64,000 bases of DNA. Source: Bog-375 sp049587755 (GTDB lineage Bacteria > Acidobacteriota > Terriglobia > Bryobacterales > Bryobacteraceae). The notes below the pieces were generated by a model that saw only the letters and a list, made by a program, of their open reading frames with translations, did not search any database and was not told the DNA's origin. How positions within the stretch are numbered: the first letter of the stretch is position 1; the number at the start of each line of letters is the position of its first letter. Where the stretch lies: positions 1 through 64,000 of the forward strand of contig JBAVEN010000034.1 of NCBI GenBank assembly GCA_049587755.1, given 5' to 3'. Position numbers and translations under genes: made by a program. Shown piece by piece: positions 1 to 8,573 of this stretch.

Positions 1-1120
1 GCGCCGGGGCTGCCCGCGGCGCCGGCTGGCGGCTGCGCGCCGGACCGAGACTGGAGTAACCGTGGTCGCTGTGCACTTGCGCAGCCTGGCCGTTCTCATA
101 ACCGCTGAACGCGCTGCGGTTCGCGGCGGGAGCATTCTGCGGCACGGTGCGGTCGCCCATCCGCTCAGTAGGGCCGACCGAGGTACTGTATATAACCGGC
201 ATGTGCTCGGCGGGCGCAGCCAGGTTGCTCCTCACGCTCGCGCGGTACTCGGTACGCAGCGCCGCGTTGGCGTAAGGCACGCCCATCCGGTGCGCCGGGT
301 CGTGCGCCCAAACCGTGGTGCCGTGCAGGTTCGCGACCCTGCCCTCGTTGAAGTTGTAGCGATGAATGAACGAGGTATTCATGATCACAGTGTGGGTTCC
401 CCAGGCGGGATGCCAGCCCCAGCCGCCCCAGCCTCTCCAGCCGTAGCCGAAGTAGAAGCCCATCGGAATCGGCGGGTAGAATCCGAACCCTAGCCCGCCC
501 ACCAGAATGGAGTCCGGCGGCCAATACCAGCCCGGATAGGGATAGTACAGCGCTGGCCCCCAGATCCAGACCGGGTTGTATTCCGGCACATACATCACGT
601 TCGGGTCCACCGGGTTGATATCGATCGCGCCTTGATCGTTCGACACCTGCTCTTGCGGCGTGGAAGCCAGCTTCCCGGACTGCTGCGCGTTCTGCCGCAG
701 GACCTGCACCGCGTTCATCACGTCCGCCTGTTGCGCCAGAAAAGCATTGCCCAGGCTGGTGGTCCAGTTAACATCCGCGTTGAGCTGCTTCAATACGTCG
801 GGAAACACCACCAGCGCTTGCACGCTGGGGTCCCAGTTCTCCTGCTGCACTGCGGCCGTGAGGGCGGCGCCGGTGAGGTTGGGGTTCCTTTGCAGCCACT
901 GCCAGGCCTCGACCACTTCGAGCGGATAGGTGGAGGCCGCCAGGATCTGGCCGAGCAAGGGATCCGGATACAGCGCGATCGGCGCCACCAGGTTCTGCAA
1001 TTGGTCCGGCGTCAGAGTCTGGTCCGGCGGCGGCGCTACCGGCTCCTGGGCCGAGAGCGTCTCGAAGCCGGCCAGCAGGCCAAATAAAAGAGAAATGACG
1101 GCGATCGGTTTTAGCGACAT
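1..1120 (-). CDS. DUF3300 family secreted protein, 3' end cut by window edge
   Basis: Starts at ATG 1120 and stays open to the left edge, so the C-terminus is missing (about 373 codons visible). The first ~24 residues form a signal peptide (MSLKPIAVISLLFGLLAG, then FETLSAQ). Next comes the DUF3300 core, recognisable from the LYPDPLLGQILAASTYP and WDPSVQALVVFPDVL blocks near residues 50-110. The rest is rich in Trp, Gly, Tyr and Pro with repeated WGW/YYPYPGWYW runs, typical of this exported family. Its function is not known. A ~200 bp gap without recognisable features separates it from the metal pump, which is on the same strand. Confidence 0.85.
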   Translation of the reverse strand, partial: MSLKPIAVISLLFGLLAGFETLSAQEPVAPPPDQTLTPDQLQNLVAPIALYPDPLLGQILAASTYPLEVVEAWQWLQRNPNLTGAALTAAVQQENWDPSVQALVVFPDVLKQLNADVNWTTSLGNAFLAQQADVMNAVQVLRQNAQQSGKLASTPQEQVSNDQGAIDINPVDPNVMYVPEYNPVWIWGPALYYPYPGWYWPPDSILVGGLGFGFYPPIPMGFYFGYGWRGWGGWGWHPAWGTHTVIMNTSFIHRYNFNEGRVANLHGTTVWAHDPAHRMGVPYANAALRTEYRASVRSNLAAPAEHMPVIYSTSVGPTERMGDRTVPQNAPAANRSAFSGYENGQAAQVHSDHGYSSLGPARSRQPAPRAAPA

Positions 1121-1321
1121 AGGGGCCTCCCGGCTCCGCGGCATCGATCATCGCGTGGATGCCTGCGAAGCCTTCCGCTGTGATAGATTGTCGCAAACCC
1201 AGCGAAGTTACGGGTACGGCCAAATACTTTCGATGAAAAATGCGTAATCCACGGGATGGCGTAGCGCCTGTCGGGAGATAACCACCGGCAACCGCTCCCT
1301 GGCGGTCGCGGCTCTGAAAGT

Positions 1322-4300
1322 TCACTCTTCCGGCGTATCCGGTTCCGGCAGGCTGTCGCGCTCGCCAGCCACCCAGACGTAGAGAACCGGCAGCAGGAAG
1401 ATGCCGAGGATCAGCGCGGCCATCAGGCCGCCCACAATCACGATGGCGAAGGGGCGCTGCGAATCGGAGCCGATGGCGCGCGACAGCGCCGCCGGCAACA
1501 GCCCGAAGCTGGCCACCAGCATGGTCATCATGATGGGGCGCAGCCTTTCCACCGAGCCTTCGATGGCCGCGTTCAAGATGGTGTGGCCGCGCGCGCGAAG
1601 CTGGTTGATGTATTCGAGCATGATCACGCCCGTCTGCACGGCAACTCCGAACAGCGCCAGAAAGCCGATGCCGGAAGAGACGCTCATGTGGGTGTGGGTG
1701 ATGAGCAGCGCGAGCAGTCCGCCAATCGGCGCCATGGCGACGTTGGCCAGAATCAGCAGCACCCACTTTGCGGATTTGAACATGGTGTACAGGATCATGC
1801 AGATCACCAGGATGGTGATGGGCAGGACGATCATCAGCCGCCTTTGCGAGCGCTTGGCGCTCTCGTATTCGCCGGCCCAATCGATGCGATAGCCGGGCGG
1901 CAGCTTGATTTGCGCGTCCACCTTGCGCATGGCCTCTTCCACCGTGCTGCCCAGGTCGCGCCCGGAAACACTATACTTCAGCGCCACATAGCGGGAGTTC
2001 GCTTCGCGATAGATTTCCGAGGCGCCGTCGCGCACCTGAACCTGGCAGAGTTGTGCTAGCGACACGCGCTCGCCGGAGGGGGCGAGCAGGCGGATGTTTT
2101 CAATCGCCTGGCGGTCGGCGCGGTAGGGGGCCTGGTAGCGGACTACCAGGTCGTAGCGCTGCTCGCCGCGCAACACCTGGCTGACCGCCTTGCCGCCCAC
2201 GGCGGTTTCCACCGCATCCTGCACGTCGGCCACATTGATGCCATAACGCGCGGCGGCGGCGCGATCGATCTGGAATTCGAGGTTGGGCTGGCCGATCACG
2301 CGGAAAAGGCCGAGATCGGTGATGCCGTTCACCGTGCGCAGCACGCTGACGATCTTGTCCCCGTTGGCCTCCAGCGTCTTCAAGTCGTCGCCGTAAATCT
2401 TGATCGCCAGCTCCCCCTTGACGCCGCTGACGGCCTCTTCCATGTTGTCGGCAATCGGCTGCGAGAAGTTCCACAAGGTGCCGGGGATGCGCTCCACCTC
2501 GCGGTCCATGGCGCTAATCAGCTCTTCCTTGTCCTGGGCGAAAACCGGCCGCCACTGCGCCTTGGGCTTGAGATCGACGAAGTATTCGGTGTTGAAGAAA
2601 CCGGTGGTGTCGGTGCCGTCGTCGGGCCGGCCCACCTGGCTGACCACCTGGGTCACTTCGGGAAATGAGGCGAAAATACGCCGCGCCTGGCGCATCACGC
2701 GCTCGCCTTCGGTGGGGCCGGTGCTGGGGGCCAGTGTGGCTCGTGCCCAGATCGCTCCCTCGTCGAGATGCGGCAGAAACTCGGAGCCGATAATGCCGCT
2801 GGTGGCGAGATAGATCGAAACGCCCAGCGCGCAGGCCGCGACCAGCACGGTTGCCCATCGCAGGCGAATGGCCATGCGCAGCGCAGCTTCGTAGGCCCGG
2901 GTGATCCCAATCATCGCCGGGTTGTGCCATTCGCGAACCCGCTTGCCGAAGACGAAGCTGGAAAGCACGGGCGCGATCAGCAGCGAGAACAGGAGCGAAC
3001 CGAGCAGGGCGAACGAGACCGTCCACGCCATGGGCTTGAACAGCCGGCCCTCCACTCGCTGCAGCGTGAAGATGGGCAGGTAGGCGGTGATGATGATGCC
3101 GATCGAATAGAATACCGGCCGCTGCACTTCATGCGCCGCGGCGCGCACCAGCCCGAGCGGCGACGCGCCTTCTCGCCGGCCGAGGTAGCGCACCATGTTT
3201 TCCACCATCACCACAGCGCCCTCCACCACCATGCCGAAATCGAGCGCTCCCAGCGAGAGCAGGTTGGCGGGAATGTGGTTCAAGTTGAGGCAAATGGCGG
3301 CGAACAACAAAGAGAAGGGAATGGTGAGCGCCACGATCAGAGCGCCGCGGGCGTTGCCCAGGAACAGGAACAGGATCAGCGCCACCAGCACGATACCTTC
3401 CGTCAGGTTGTGCAGCACGGTGTGGGTGGTCAGGTGCACCAGGCTGCTGCGGTCGAGGAACGGCACCACCTTAACGCCCGGCGGCAGAATGTGCTGGTTC
3501 AACTCGCGAACCTTGGCGTGGATGGCATCGAGCACGGCGTCGGCGTCGGCGCTCTTGCGCAGCAGCACAATGCCCTCGACCACGTCGCCATCGTCGATCA
3601 CCTTGCCGTCGGCGCGGTGGATCGCCTTGCCGATCTGGCCCAGCCGGATCTTCGGCCCCTGGGAAACCGTGCCCAGATCCTTCACCCGAATCGGCGTGCC
3701 GTTTACCGTCTTGATGACGGTGTCCTCGATGTCCCGGACGCCGCGCATGAGGCCGATGGCGCGCACGTTGATCTGCTGCAAGCCGGCTTCGACGAAGCTG
3801 CCGCCGGCGTTGACGTTGTTGCTCGCCAGTTGTTGCTCCACCTGGCCGATACTCAGGCCATAGGCCACAAGCTGATTCGGATCGAGCGATACCTGGTACT
3901 CGCGCGTGGTGCCGCCGAAGCTGACGACATCGACCACGTTGGGCACCGATTTGAACTGCTTTTCGAGCGTCCAGTCCTCGAGCGACTTGAGTTCCATCAG
4001 GTCGTACTCCGGGTTGGTGCTCTTGAGCGTGTACCAGTAGATCTGGCCGACCGGGCTGTAGTCGGAACCGATCTGCGGCTGCAACCCCGCAGGCAGGCTG
4101 AGCTGCGAGAGCCGCTCCAACACCTTCTGGCGATTCCAGTCGTTCGAGGACTCATCGTCGAAGATGAGCATCAGGCTGGAAAGGCCGAATAGTGAAGTGG
4201 AGCGCAGGTGCTCCAGGTGCGGGATGCCGTTCATCACGATTTCGATGGGAATAGTGACCTGCTGCTCCACCTCCTCGGCGGCGTGGCCCGGCCACTGGGT

Positions 4301-4450
4301 AATCACCTGCACGTAGTTGTTGGCTACGTCGGGATAAGCCTCGACCGGAAGATTGTGGAACGAGACGGCGCCCCAGATCAGCAGCAGGAAAGCCGCCAGG
4401 GTAACGAGGAAACGGTTGTTGAGGGCAAAATCGATCAGGCCGCGGACCAT
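1322..4450 (-). CDS. CzcA/CusA-type heavy-metal efflux RND pump
   Basis: A 1042-residue inner-membrane RND transporter, full length for the HME-RND family, that would drive metal-ion efflux with the proton gradient. It has the N-terminal helix (FALNNRFLVTLAAFLLLIWG), two large periplasmic loops and twelve membrane helices. In TM4 the charged signature reads DFGMVVEGAVVMVEN. D404, E410 and E417 align with the CzcA triad D402, D408 and E415, so the middle Asp is replaced by Glu. The usual partners (CzcB/CusB adaptor and outer-membrane factor) are not beside it. The closest upstream gene on its strand is far away, so it appears to be transcribed alone. The metal substrate cannot be assigned. Confidence 0.93.
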   Translation of the reverse strand: MVRGLIDFALNNRFLVTLAAFLLLIWGAVSFHNLPVEAYPDVANNYVQVITQWPGHAAEEVEQQVTIPIEIVMNGIPHLEHLRSTSLFGLSSLMLIFDDESSNDWNRQKVLERLSQLSLPAGLQPQIGSDYSPVGQIYWYTLKSTNPEYDLMELKSLEDWTLEKQFKSVPNVVDVVSFGGTTREYQVSLDPNQLVAYGLSIGQVEQQLASNNVNAGGSFVEAGLQQINVRAIGLMRGVRDIEDTVIKTVNGTPIRVKDLGTVSQGPKIRLGQIGKAIHRADGKVIDDGDVVEGIVLLRKSADADAVLDAIHAKVRELNQHILPPGVKVVPFLDRSSLVHLTTHTVLHNLTEGIVLVALILFLFLGNARGALIVALTIPFSLLFAAICLNLNHIPANLLSLGALDFGMVVEGAVVMVENMVRYLGRREGASPLGLVRAAAHEVQRPVFYSIGIIITAYLPIFTLQRVEGRLFKPMAWTVSFALLGSLLFSLLIAPVLSSFVFGKRVREWHNPAMIGITRAYEAALRMAIRLRWATVLVAACALGVSIYLATSGIIGSEFLPHLDEGAIWARATLAPSTGPTEGERVMRQARRIFASFPEVTQVVSQVGRPDDGTDTTGFFNTEYFVDLKPKAQWRPVFAQDKEELISAMDREVERIPGTLWNFSQPIADNMEEAVSGVKGELAIKIYGDDLKTLEANGDKIVSVLRTVNGITDLGLFRVIGQPNLEFQIDRAAAARYGINVADVQDAVETAVGGKAVSQVLRGEQRYDLVVRYQAPYRADRQAIENIRLLAPSGERVSLAQLCQVQVRDGASEIYREANSRYVALKYSVSGRDLGSTVEEAMRKVDAQIKLPPGYRIDWAGEYESAKRSQRRLMIVLPITILVICMILYTMFKSAKWVLLILANVAMAPIGGLLALLITHTHMSVSSGIGFLALFGVAVQTGVIMLEYINQLRARGHTILNAAIEGSVERLRPIMMTMLVASFGLLPAALSRAIGSDSQRPFAIVIVGGLMAALILGIFLLPVLYVWVAGERDSLPEPDTPEE

Positions 4451-4671
4451 GCGGGGATTCCTATTGCTCCACCATGCTCCGGAGCACGAGAAGCGTCCGA
4501 GATTGCGGGAAGCGCGATTGCCATCCGTAGAAACAAGGGCATCAGTTCCCGAACCAAGAATGCCTGAACATGGATTTTCAGATTTCCGAAACTATTGTAG
4601 CTTGTGGCATGCGGCGCGCCGGGACGGGCTGCCGGGCGACGAGCCTGCAGGTTTGGCTGATAATGAAAAGG

Positions 4672-4923
4672 ATGGCTGAGCGTGTGATCATGGCGCGGCT
4701 GACGCGGGGCCGGCCGCCCGGGCGGGAATTCGATATCGCCTTTTGGCAAGCTCTCGGTCCCACGCGGATCTTTGAGGCGGCGTGGGACCTTGTCGTCACC
4801 GCGGCTGCAGCGAAGGGCATCCATGAAGATCAACTCCGACTTCAAAGATCTGTTACGAGATTTAAACGTGGCCGGCGTCCGGTACCTGATCGTGGGCGGC
4901 TACGCGGTGATGGTTCACACTGA
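4672..4923 (+). CDS. small protein overlapping a nucleotidyltransferase gene
   Basis: A short ORF of ~83 residues whose 3' end overlaps the next gene by about 100 bases in another frame. The segment FDIAFWQALGPTRIFEAAWD, followed by a charged LRLQRSV..FKR stretch, resembles the small partner proteins often encoded just before DUF6036-like nucleotidyltransferases. This resemblance is from memory, not a search. Possible starts are ATG 4663, 4672 and 4690; none has a strong Shine-Dalgarno sequence. The reading continues past the likely homologous end into an Arg/Gly-rich tail that is dictated by the overlapping gene. It may be the antitoxin-like half of a two-gene unit. Confidence 0.55.
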   Translation: MAERVIMARLTRGRPPGREFDIAFWQALGPTRIFEAAWDLVVTAAAAKGIHEDQLRLQRSVTRFKRGRRPVPDRGRLRGDGSH

Positions 4924-5266
4924 ACCGCGCTATACGAAGGATCTCGATCTCTGGATCGAGCCGACCGAGTCGAACGCGCGAGGCCTGCTGGCCGCTCTGG
5001 CCCGGTTTGGCGCACCCACCAAGGATGTGCGAGCGGCGGACTTCACGGACCCGGATGTGTTCTTCCAGATCGGCGTCGAGCCTGTTCGCATCGACATCAT
5101 GACCTCCGTGCCGGGGCTTGCCTTCGGATCCGCTTGGAACCGCAAGATCTTGGTTGACTTCGGCGGAGAGCGCGCTCCCGTGCTCTGCCGGCAGGACGTG
5201 CTGCAAGCCAAACTTGCCGCTGGCCGTCTGCGCGATCAAAGGGATGTCAAGAGACTGAAGAAGTAG
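4823..5266 (+). CDS. DUF6036-like nucleotidyltransferase fold protein
   Basis: A 147-residue protein with a minimal nucleotidyltransferase signature: YLIVGGYAVMVH (the GG motif) followed by YTKDLDLWIE, which supplies the two metal-binding acidic residues. A third acidic segment is in VEPVRIDIMTS. ATG 4823 was chosen because it gives the usual MKI.SDFKDLL start of the family; the longer upstream extension lies inside the preceding gene. Proteins of this group occur in toxin-antitoxin-like or standalone nucleotidyltransferase loci. The target is unknown. It overlaps the preceding small gene and ends 44 bp before mqnA. Confidence 0.8.
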   Translation: MKINSDFKDLLRDLNVAGVRYLIVGGYAVMVHTEPRYTKDLDLWIEPTESNARGLLAALARFGAPTKDVRAADFTDPDVFFQIGVEPVRIDIMTSVPGLAFGSAWNRKILVDFGGERAPVLCRQDVLQAKLAAGRLRDQRDVKRLKK

Positions 5267-5310
5267 CCAGCCCGGCGCCTCCGCAGGCGGCGCTACGCTA
5301 AACTCGAAGA

Positions 5311-6120
5311 TTGAGCGTCCCAAATTCCAGTAAGCCGCGGGTCTGCGCGGTCAGCTTCCTGAATACTTCTCCTCTCGTCTGGGGCATGCTGCACGGGCCG
5401 CAGCGCGGGATGTTCGAGCTCGAGTTCCGCCTGCCATCCGAGTGCGCCGACGCACTGGCTTCGGGCGCGGCGGACATCGGCATCGTGCCATCCTTCGAGC
5501 TCACGCGCCAGAAGCTGGAGATCCTCCCCGGCGCTGGAATCGCCTGCCATGGCCCGGTGCGCAGCATTCTGCTGATCTCCGCGAAACCGCCCGACGAGGT
5601 GCGCACGCTGGCCGCGGACTCGAGCTCGCGCACCTCGGTGGAGCTGGCGCGTATTGTCCTCGACCACAAATACGGCGCGCGACCGGAAGTGTTGCCGCAC
5701 GCGCCGGACCTGGACGCGATGCTCGGCGCCGCCGATGCCGCGCTGATCATCGGCGATCCCGCCTTACGCATTGATCCGGCGCATCTCCCCTACCAGGTCC
5801 GCGATCTGGGCGCGGACTGGGTGGAGATGACGGGCTACCCCATGGTGTTCGCCGTTTGGGCCGCGCGCAAAGGCGTGGCGAGCCCGCTCCTCGCCCAGGC
5901 TTTTCGCGATTCCTGCCGCTTCGGGCTGGAGCACATGGAGGAGATCGTCGAGGCCGAAGGGGTGCGCCGCGGCTTCGCGCCGGAACTGGTGCGGCAGTAT
6001 CTCACCCGGCACATCGTCCATCAGCTCGGCCCGCGCGACTACCAGGGCATGCGGCTGTTTCTCGAGTGTACCGGCGGCAAGACTTCGGCCGTTCCCATGG
6101 CGCTCGAATCCATCGGGTGA
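5311..6120 (+). CDS. mqnA: chorismate dehydratase MqnA (futalosine menaquinone pathway)
   Basis: A 269-residue periplasmic-binding-protein-like enzyme. It dehydrates chorismate to 3-enolpyruvylbenzoate, the first step of the futalosine route to menaquinone. Family hallmarks are the N-terminal VSFLNTSPLVWGM segment, the GAADIGIVPSFEL block, the SRTSVELARI segment and the central ALIIGDPAL. The length matches the family. The start is a TTG at 5311, placed just before the conserved N-terminal strand; no strong ribosome site is visible (weak GAAGA). No other mqn genes are nearby. It ends in front of a large inverted repeat that probably acts as a terminator. Confidence 0.92.
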   Translation: MSVPNSSKPRVCAVSFLNTSPLVWGMLHGPQRGMFELEFRLPSECADALASGAADIGIVPSFELTRQKLEILPGAGIACHGPVRSILLISAKPPDEVRTLAADSSSRTSVELARIVLDHKYGARPEVLPHAPDLDAMLGAADAALIIGDPALRIDPAHLPYQVRDLGADWVEMTGYPMVFAVWAARKGVASPLLAQAFRDSCRFGLEHMEEIVEAEGVRRGFAPELVRQYLTRHIVHQLGPRDYQGMRLFLECTGGKTSAVPMALESIG

Positions 6121-6129
6121 AGCAGCGGT

Positions 6130-6252
6130 GGCCATAGCGCCGGCGGTCTTGCCGCCGGTGTCTTGTATCAGGGCGGGATGCGGCGCTGGCGGTACCCGGG
6201 AATATAGAGAAAGAAGAATCACCGGCGGCAAAAGACCGCCGGCGCTACGGCC
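6130..6252. repeat. long imperfect inverted repeat, each arm a GC hairpin
   Basis: The left arm (6130-6160) and right arm (6220-6252) are reverse complements over ~31 bases, with one substitution and a two-base insertion, separated by 59 bp. Each arm is itself a hairpin (CCGGCGG, short loop, CCGCCGG). It lies between the convergent 3' ends of mqnA and the GH57 gene, so it could act as a bidirectional terminator. The arm sequence also looks like a mobile palindromic repeat unit present in two opposed copies. Confidence 0.75.
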
Positions 6253-6267
6253 ATGGCGGCACGGTCT

Positions 6268-8394
6268 TTAGTCGCCGAATTGAGCCGGATCGGTGCTTTT
6301 CATTTCCAGCCAGCCCTGATTCGGGATAGCTTCGACGGGCAGGCCGCCTTCCCACAGCGAGGCTTGAAAGCGCATTCCCTGGCCATCTGCAATGCCCAGC
6401 GCCGCCAGCAAGATCCGCACTTCCAGGACGCGGCCAAACGCGCATTCCACGGCGCCGTCCGCCGCAGCGGCCAGTCGCACATCCACCGGCTTGGCGGCGC
6501 CGTGGACCAAGCCGATGGTGACCTGGCTCGAGCGGGCGCCATCCAACGTCTGGCCGGTGAAACGCGCCTCCATGCCGCCAGGCTCCTGCCCGTAACCGGG
6601 GTTCAGGTCGATGCGCAAATAAAAGCTCTGGCCGTCGGAGCCGAAGTAGACTTCCTTCACCAGAAACTTCTTGCCGTGCATGGAGCCTGAGCGTTCATCG
6701 ACGTGATAAACACCCGCGCCCATCCACTCGAAATAGGAAGTGACATCGCCGTCGATCATCGGCCGGATAGGTCCCGTGGGCGGCAACAGCACGGCTGGCA
6801 GCGCGATGCGCAGGATGGGACGCGAAAGCTCTTCGGGCGGCGCCAGGTTGAGGAAGCGGTAGACGTTGGCGAGGTGGCTGCGGTAGAGCTGGTCAAACTC
6901 CGGACGATTGGCGGACTCGTGTTCCGGCCCGTACCACCAGCACCAGTCGCTGCCCTCGGCAATGAGAAGCTCTTCATAGGCCATCCGCCGCTTGTCGTCG
7001 CTCACGGCGGGCGTGGAATCGAAGGTCTCGCGGGCGCGCAGCAATTGCGTCCATGCCTGGTTATCCTCTTCGGCGCCGATCCACACGTCGAAGTTGGCGT
7101 CGATCCACGAACCGGGGAAGATCCCGGCAAGCGGCTCCGGCGCCAGGCGCGCGAGCCCTTCGCTGACGGTCACCGCGCTCAGGCCCGCATCGTCCTGGAT
7201 GCGCCGGTAGAGCTCGCGCAGAAAGGGGCGTCCGTTGCGATCGTAATACTCCCAGGCATTTTCGCCGTCGAGAATAATCGGCACCAGGGCGTCGCGGCCG
7301 GCGCCCAGAATGCCGGGACAGTTTTCGCGGATGCGCTTCAGAAAATCGCCAGCCGCCGCGGCTGCGTCCATTTTCGAGTAGACAAAACCAATCAGGTCGC
7401 TCAGGTAATGATCGCGGAAAATCACGCCCAGGGAGCGTCCGTTCTGCTGCCAGCGGTACGGCCGGTAAAGTCCCTCCACGCCTACGCCGCGCCCCAGCGT
7501 GCGGTTGAGCACGCCGCTATCGGTGGCCGCCCAGCGGTAACCGAGTTCCGACGCGATGCCGAAGGCTTCGTCGGAGACCGAACCCTCCGACGGCCACAGC
7601 CCGGCCGGCGCCGTGCCGAAGGTTTGCGCGGTGAACTCGCGCGCCATTTCGAGCTGCTTGCGCGCATCGCCCGGATAGCGGAAACGCGGCGGCAAGGACA
7701 CGCCGGGATGGGAAACCGCGGCGATCGAGGAATCGCACAGCAGCGGCAGAATCGGGTGATAGTAAGGGGTAGTGGAGATTTCGATTTGGCCGGATGCCGC
7801 CAGCTTGCGGTACTCCGGCGCCACCTGGGCCACGATCTCGCGCTGCTTGGCTCCCATGCGCGCCTGGTCGGCGAGCGTGAAGTTGCGCCCGCGCCGCAGC
7901 CACTCGCGCACCTCCTCGTCGTGCTCCTGAAATTCCTCGTCGAACCACGCCAGTTGCGACCACATCTGCAGATCGCGAAAATCCTGCGGCCCGAATAACG
8001 ATCGCGCGCCGCTTTTCTTTTGCGCCTGCCAGGCATCGAGGAGCTCACCGTAACGCGGATAGCGATAAATCATGCGTTGCGGATCGGAATAGAAGGAGTG
8101 GCGCAACAGAAACGCGCGGTCGGCCTCGGTGAGGGCTTCGGCCGGCTTCAGTGCGGCCTCGAGAAACGGGTCGCGGGCCGCGCCCGAGGCGTATTCGGCA
8201 ACCTGGGCCATCATCGAAGGCACCAGGTTGAAGGTCTGGCGGATGCGCGGAAACTCCTCCAGAAGTCGCGCCATGCCGTAGTAGTCTTTGAGCGCGTGCA
8301 TGCGCGTCCAGGGAAGCTTGTATTCGCCCGAGGCCAGGTCTTTGTAAAACGGCTGGTGCATGTGCCAAAGGAAGCACAAGTAAATTTGCGGCAT
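6268..8394 (-). CDS. glycoside hydrolase family 57 protein
   Basis: A 708-residue cytoplasmic enzyme with no signal peptide. GH57 members act on alpha-glucans (amylase, branching enzyme, 4-alpha-glucanotransferase). Conserved region 1 is FLWHMHQPFY (H11, H13). Region 3 is GLWPSEGSVSDE, where E270 is the predicted nucleophile. Region 4 is IILDGENAWEYYD, where D376 is the predicted acid/base. A C-terminal beta-rich segment (about residues 520-700, with DGDVTSYFEWMGAGVY) matches the extra domain often seen at the end of GH57 proteins. The exact substrate is not decidable from the sequence. The gene is preceded by a 179 bp gap after the phosphoesterase gene on the same strand. Confidence 0.9.
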   Translation of the reverse strand: MPQIYLCFLWHMHQPFYKDLASGEYKLPWTRMHALKDYYGMARLLEEFPRIRQTFNLVPSMMAQVAEYASGAARDPFLEAALKPAEALTEADRAFLLRHSFYSDPQRMIYRYPRYGELLDAWQAQKKSGARSLFGPQDFRDLQMWSQLAWFDEEFQEHDEEVREWLRRGRNFTLADQARMGAKQREIVAQVAPEYRKLAASGQIEISTTPYYHPILPLLCDSSIAAVSHPGVSLPPRFRYPGDARKQLEMAREFTAQTFGTAPAGLWPSEGSVSDEAFGIASELGYRWAATDSGVLNRTLGRGVGVEGLYRPYRWQQNGRSLGVIFRDHYLSDLIGFVYSKMDAAAAAGDFLKRIRENCPGILGAGRDALVPIILDGENAWEYYDRNGRPFLRELYRRIQDDAGLSAVTVSEGLARLAPEPLAGIFPGSWIDANFDVWIGAEEDNQAWTQLLRARETFDSTPAVSDDKRRMAYEELLIAEGSDWCWWYGPEHESANRPEFDQLYRSHLANVYRFLNLAPPEELSRPILRIALPAVLLPPTGPIRPMIDGDVTSYFEWMGAGVYHVDERSGSMHGKKFLVKEVYFGSDGQSFYLRIDLNPGYGQEPGGMEARFTGQTLDGARSSQVTIGLVHGAAKPVDVRLAAAADGAVECAFGRVLEVRILLAALGIADGQGMRFQASLWEGGLPVEAIPNQGWLEMKSTDPAQFGD

Positions 8395-8573
8395 GTCGAA
8401 AGTTCCTACCCAGGTCAGAATCGGCCGGGCTTTTGCCCCCGGCGCTGATTAAGGGGGCACCCTCCGGGTGGCGCGCAGGTCCGGCAACGTGCCCCACAAG
8501 CATACAGGGCGAAAACCGTGCGCGCGGAGGCACGCGCTGGAGCGGCGCGCACCGTGGCGCGCGGCTCGCCGTT

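Noticed and set aside
2768..4192. 474-codon forward ORF opposite the metal pump
   Set aside because: Antisense to a well-conserved pump gene; low-complexity His/Gln-rich product typical of GC-rich antisense frames.
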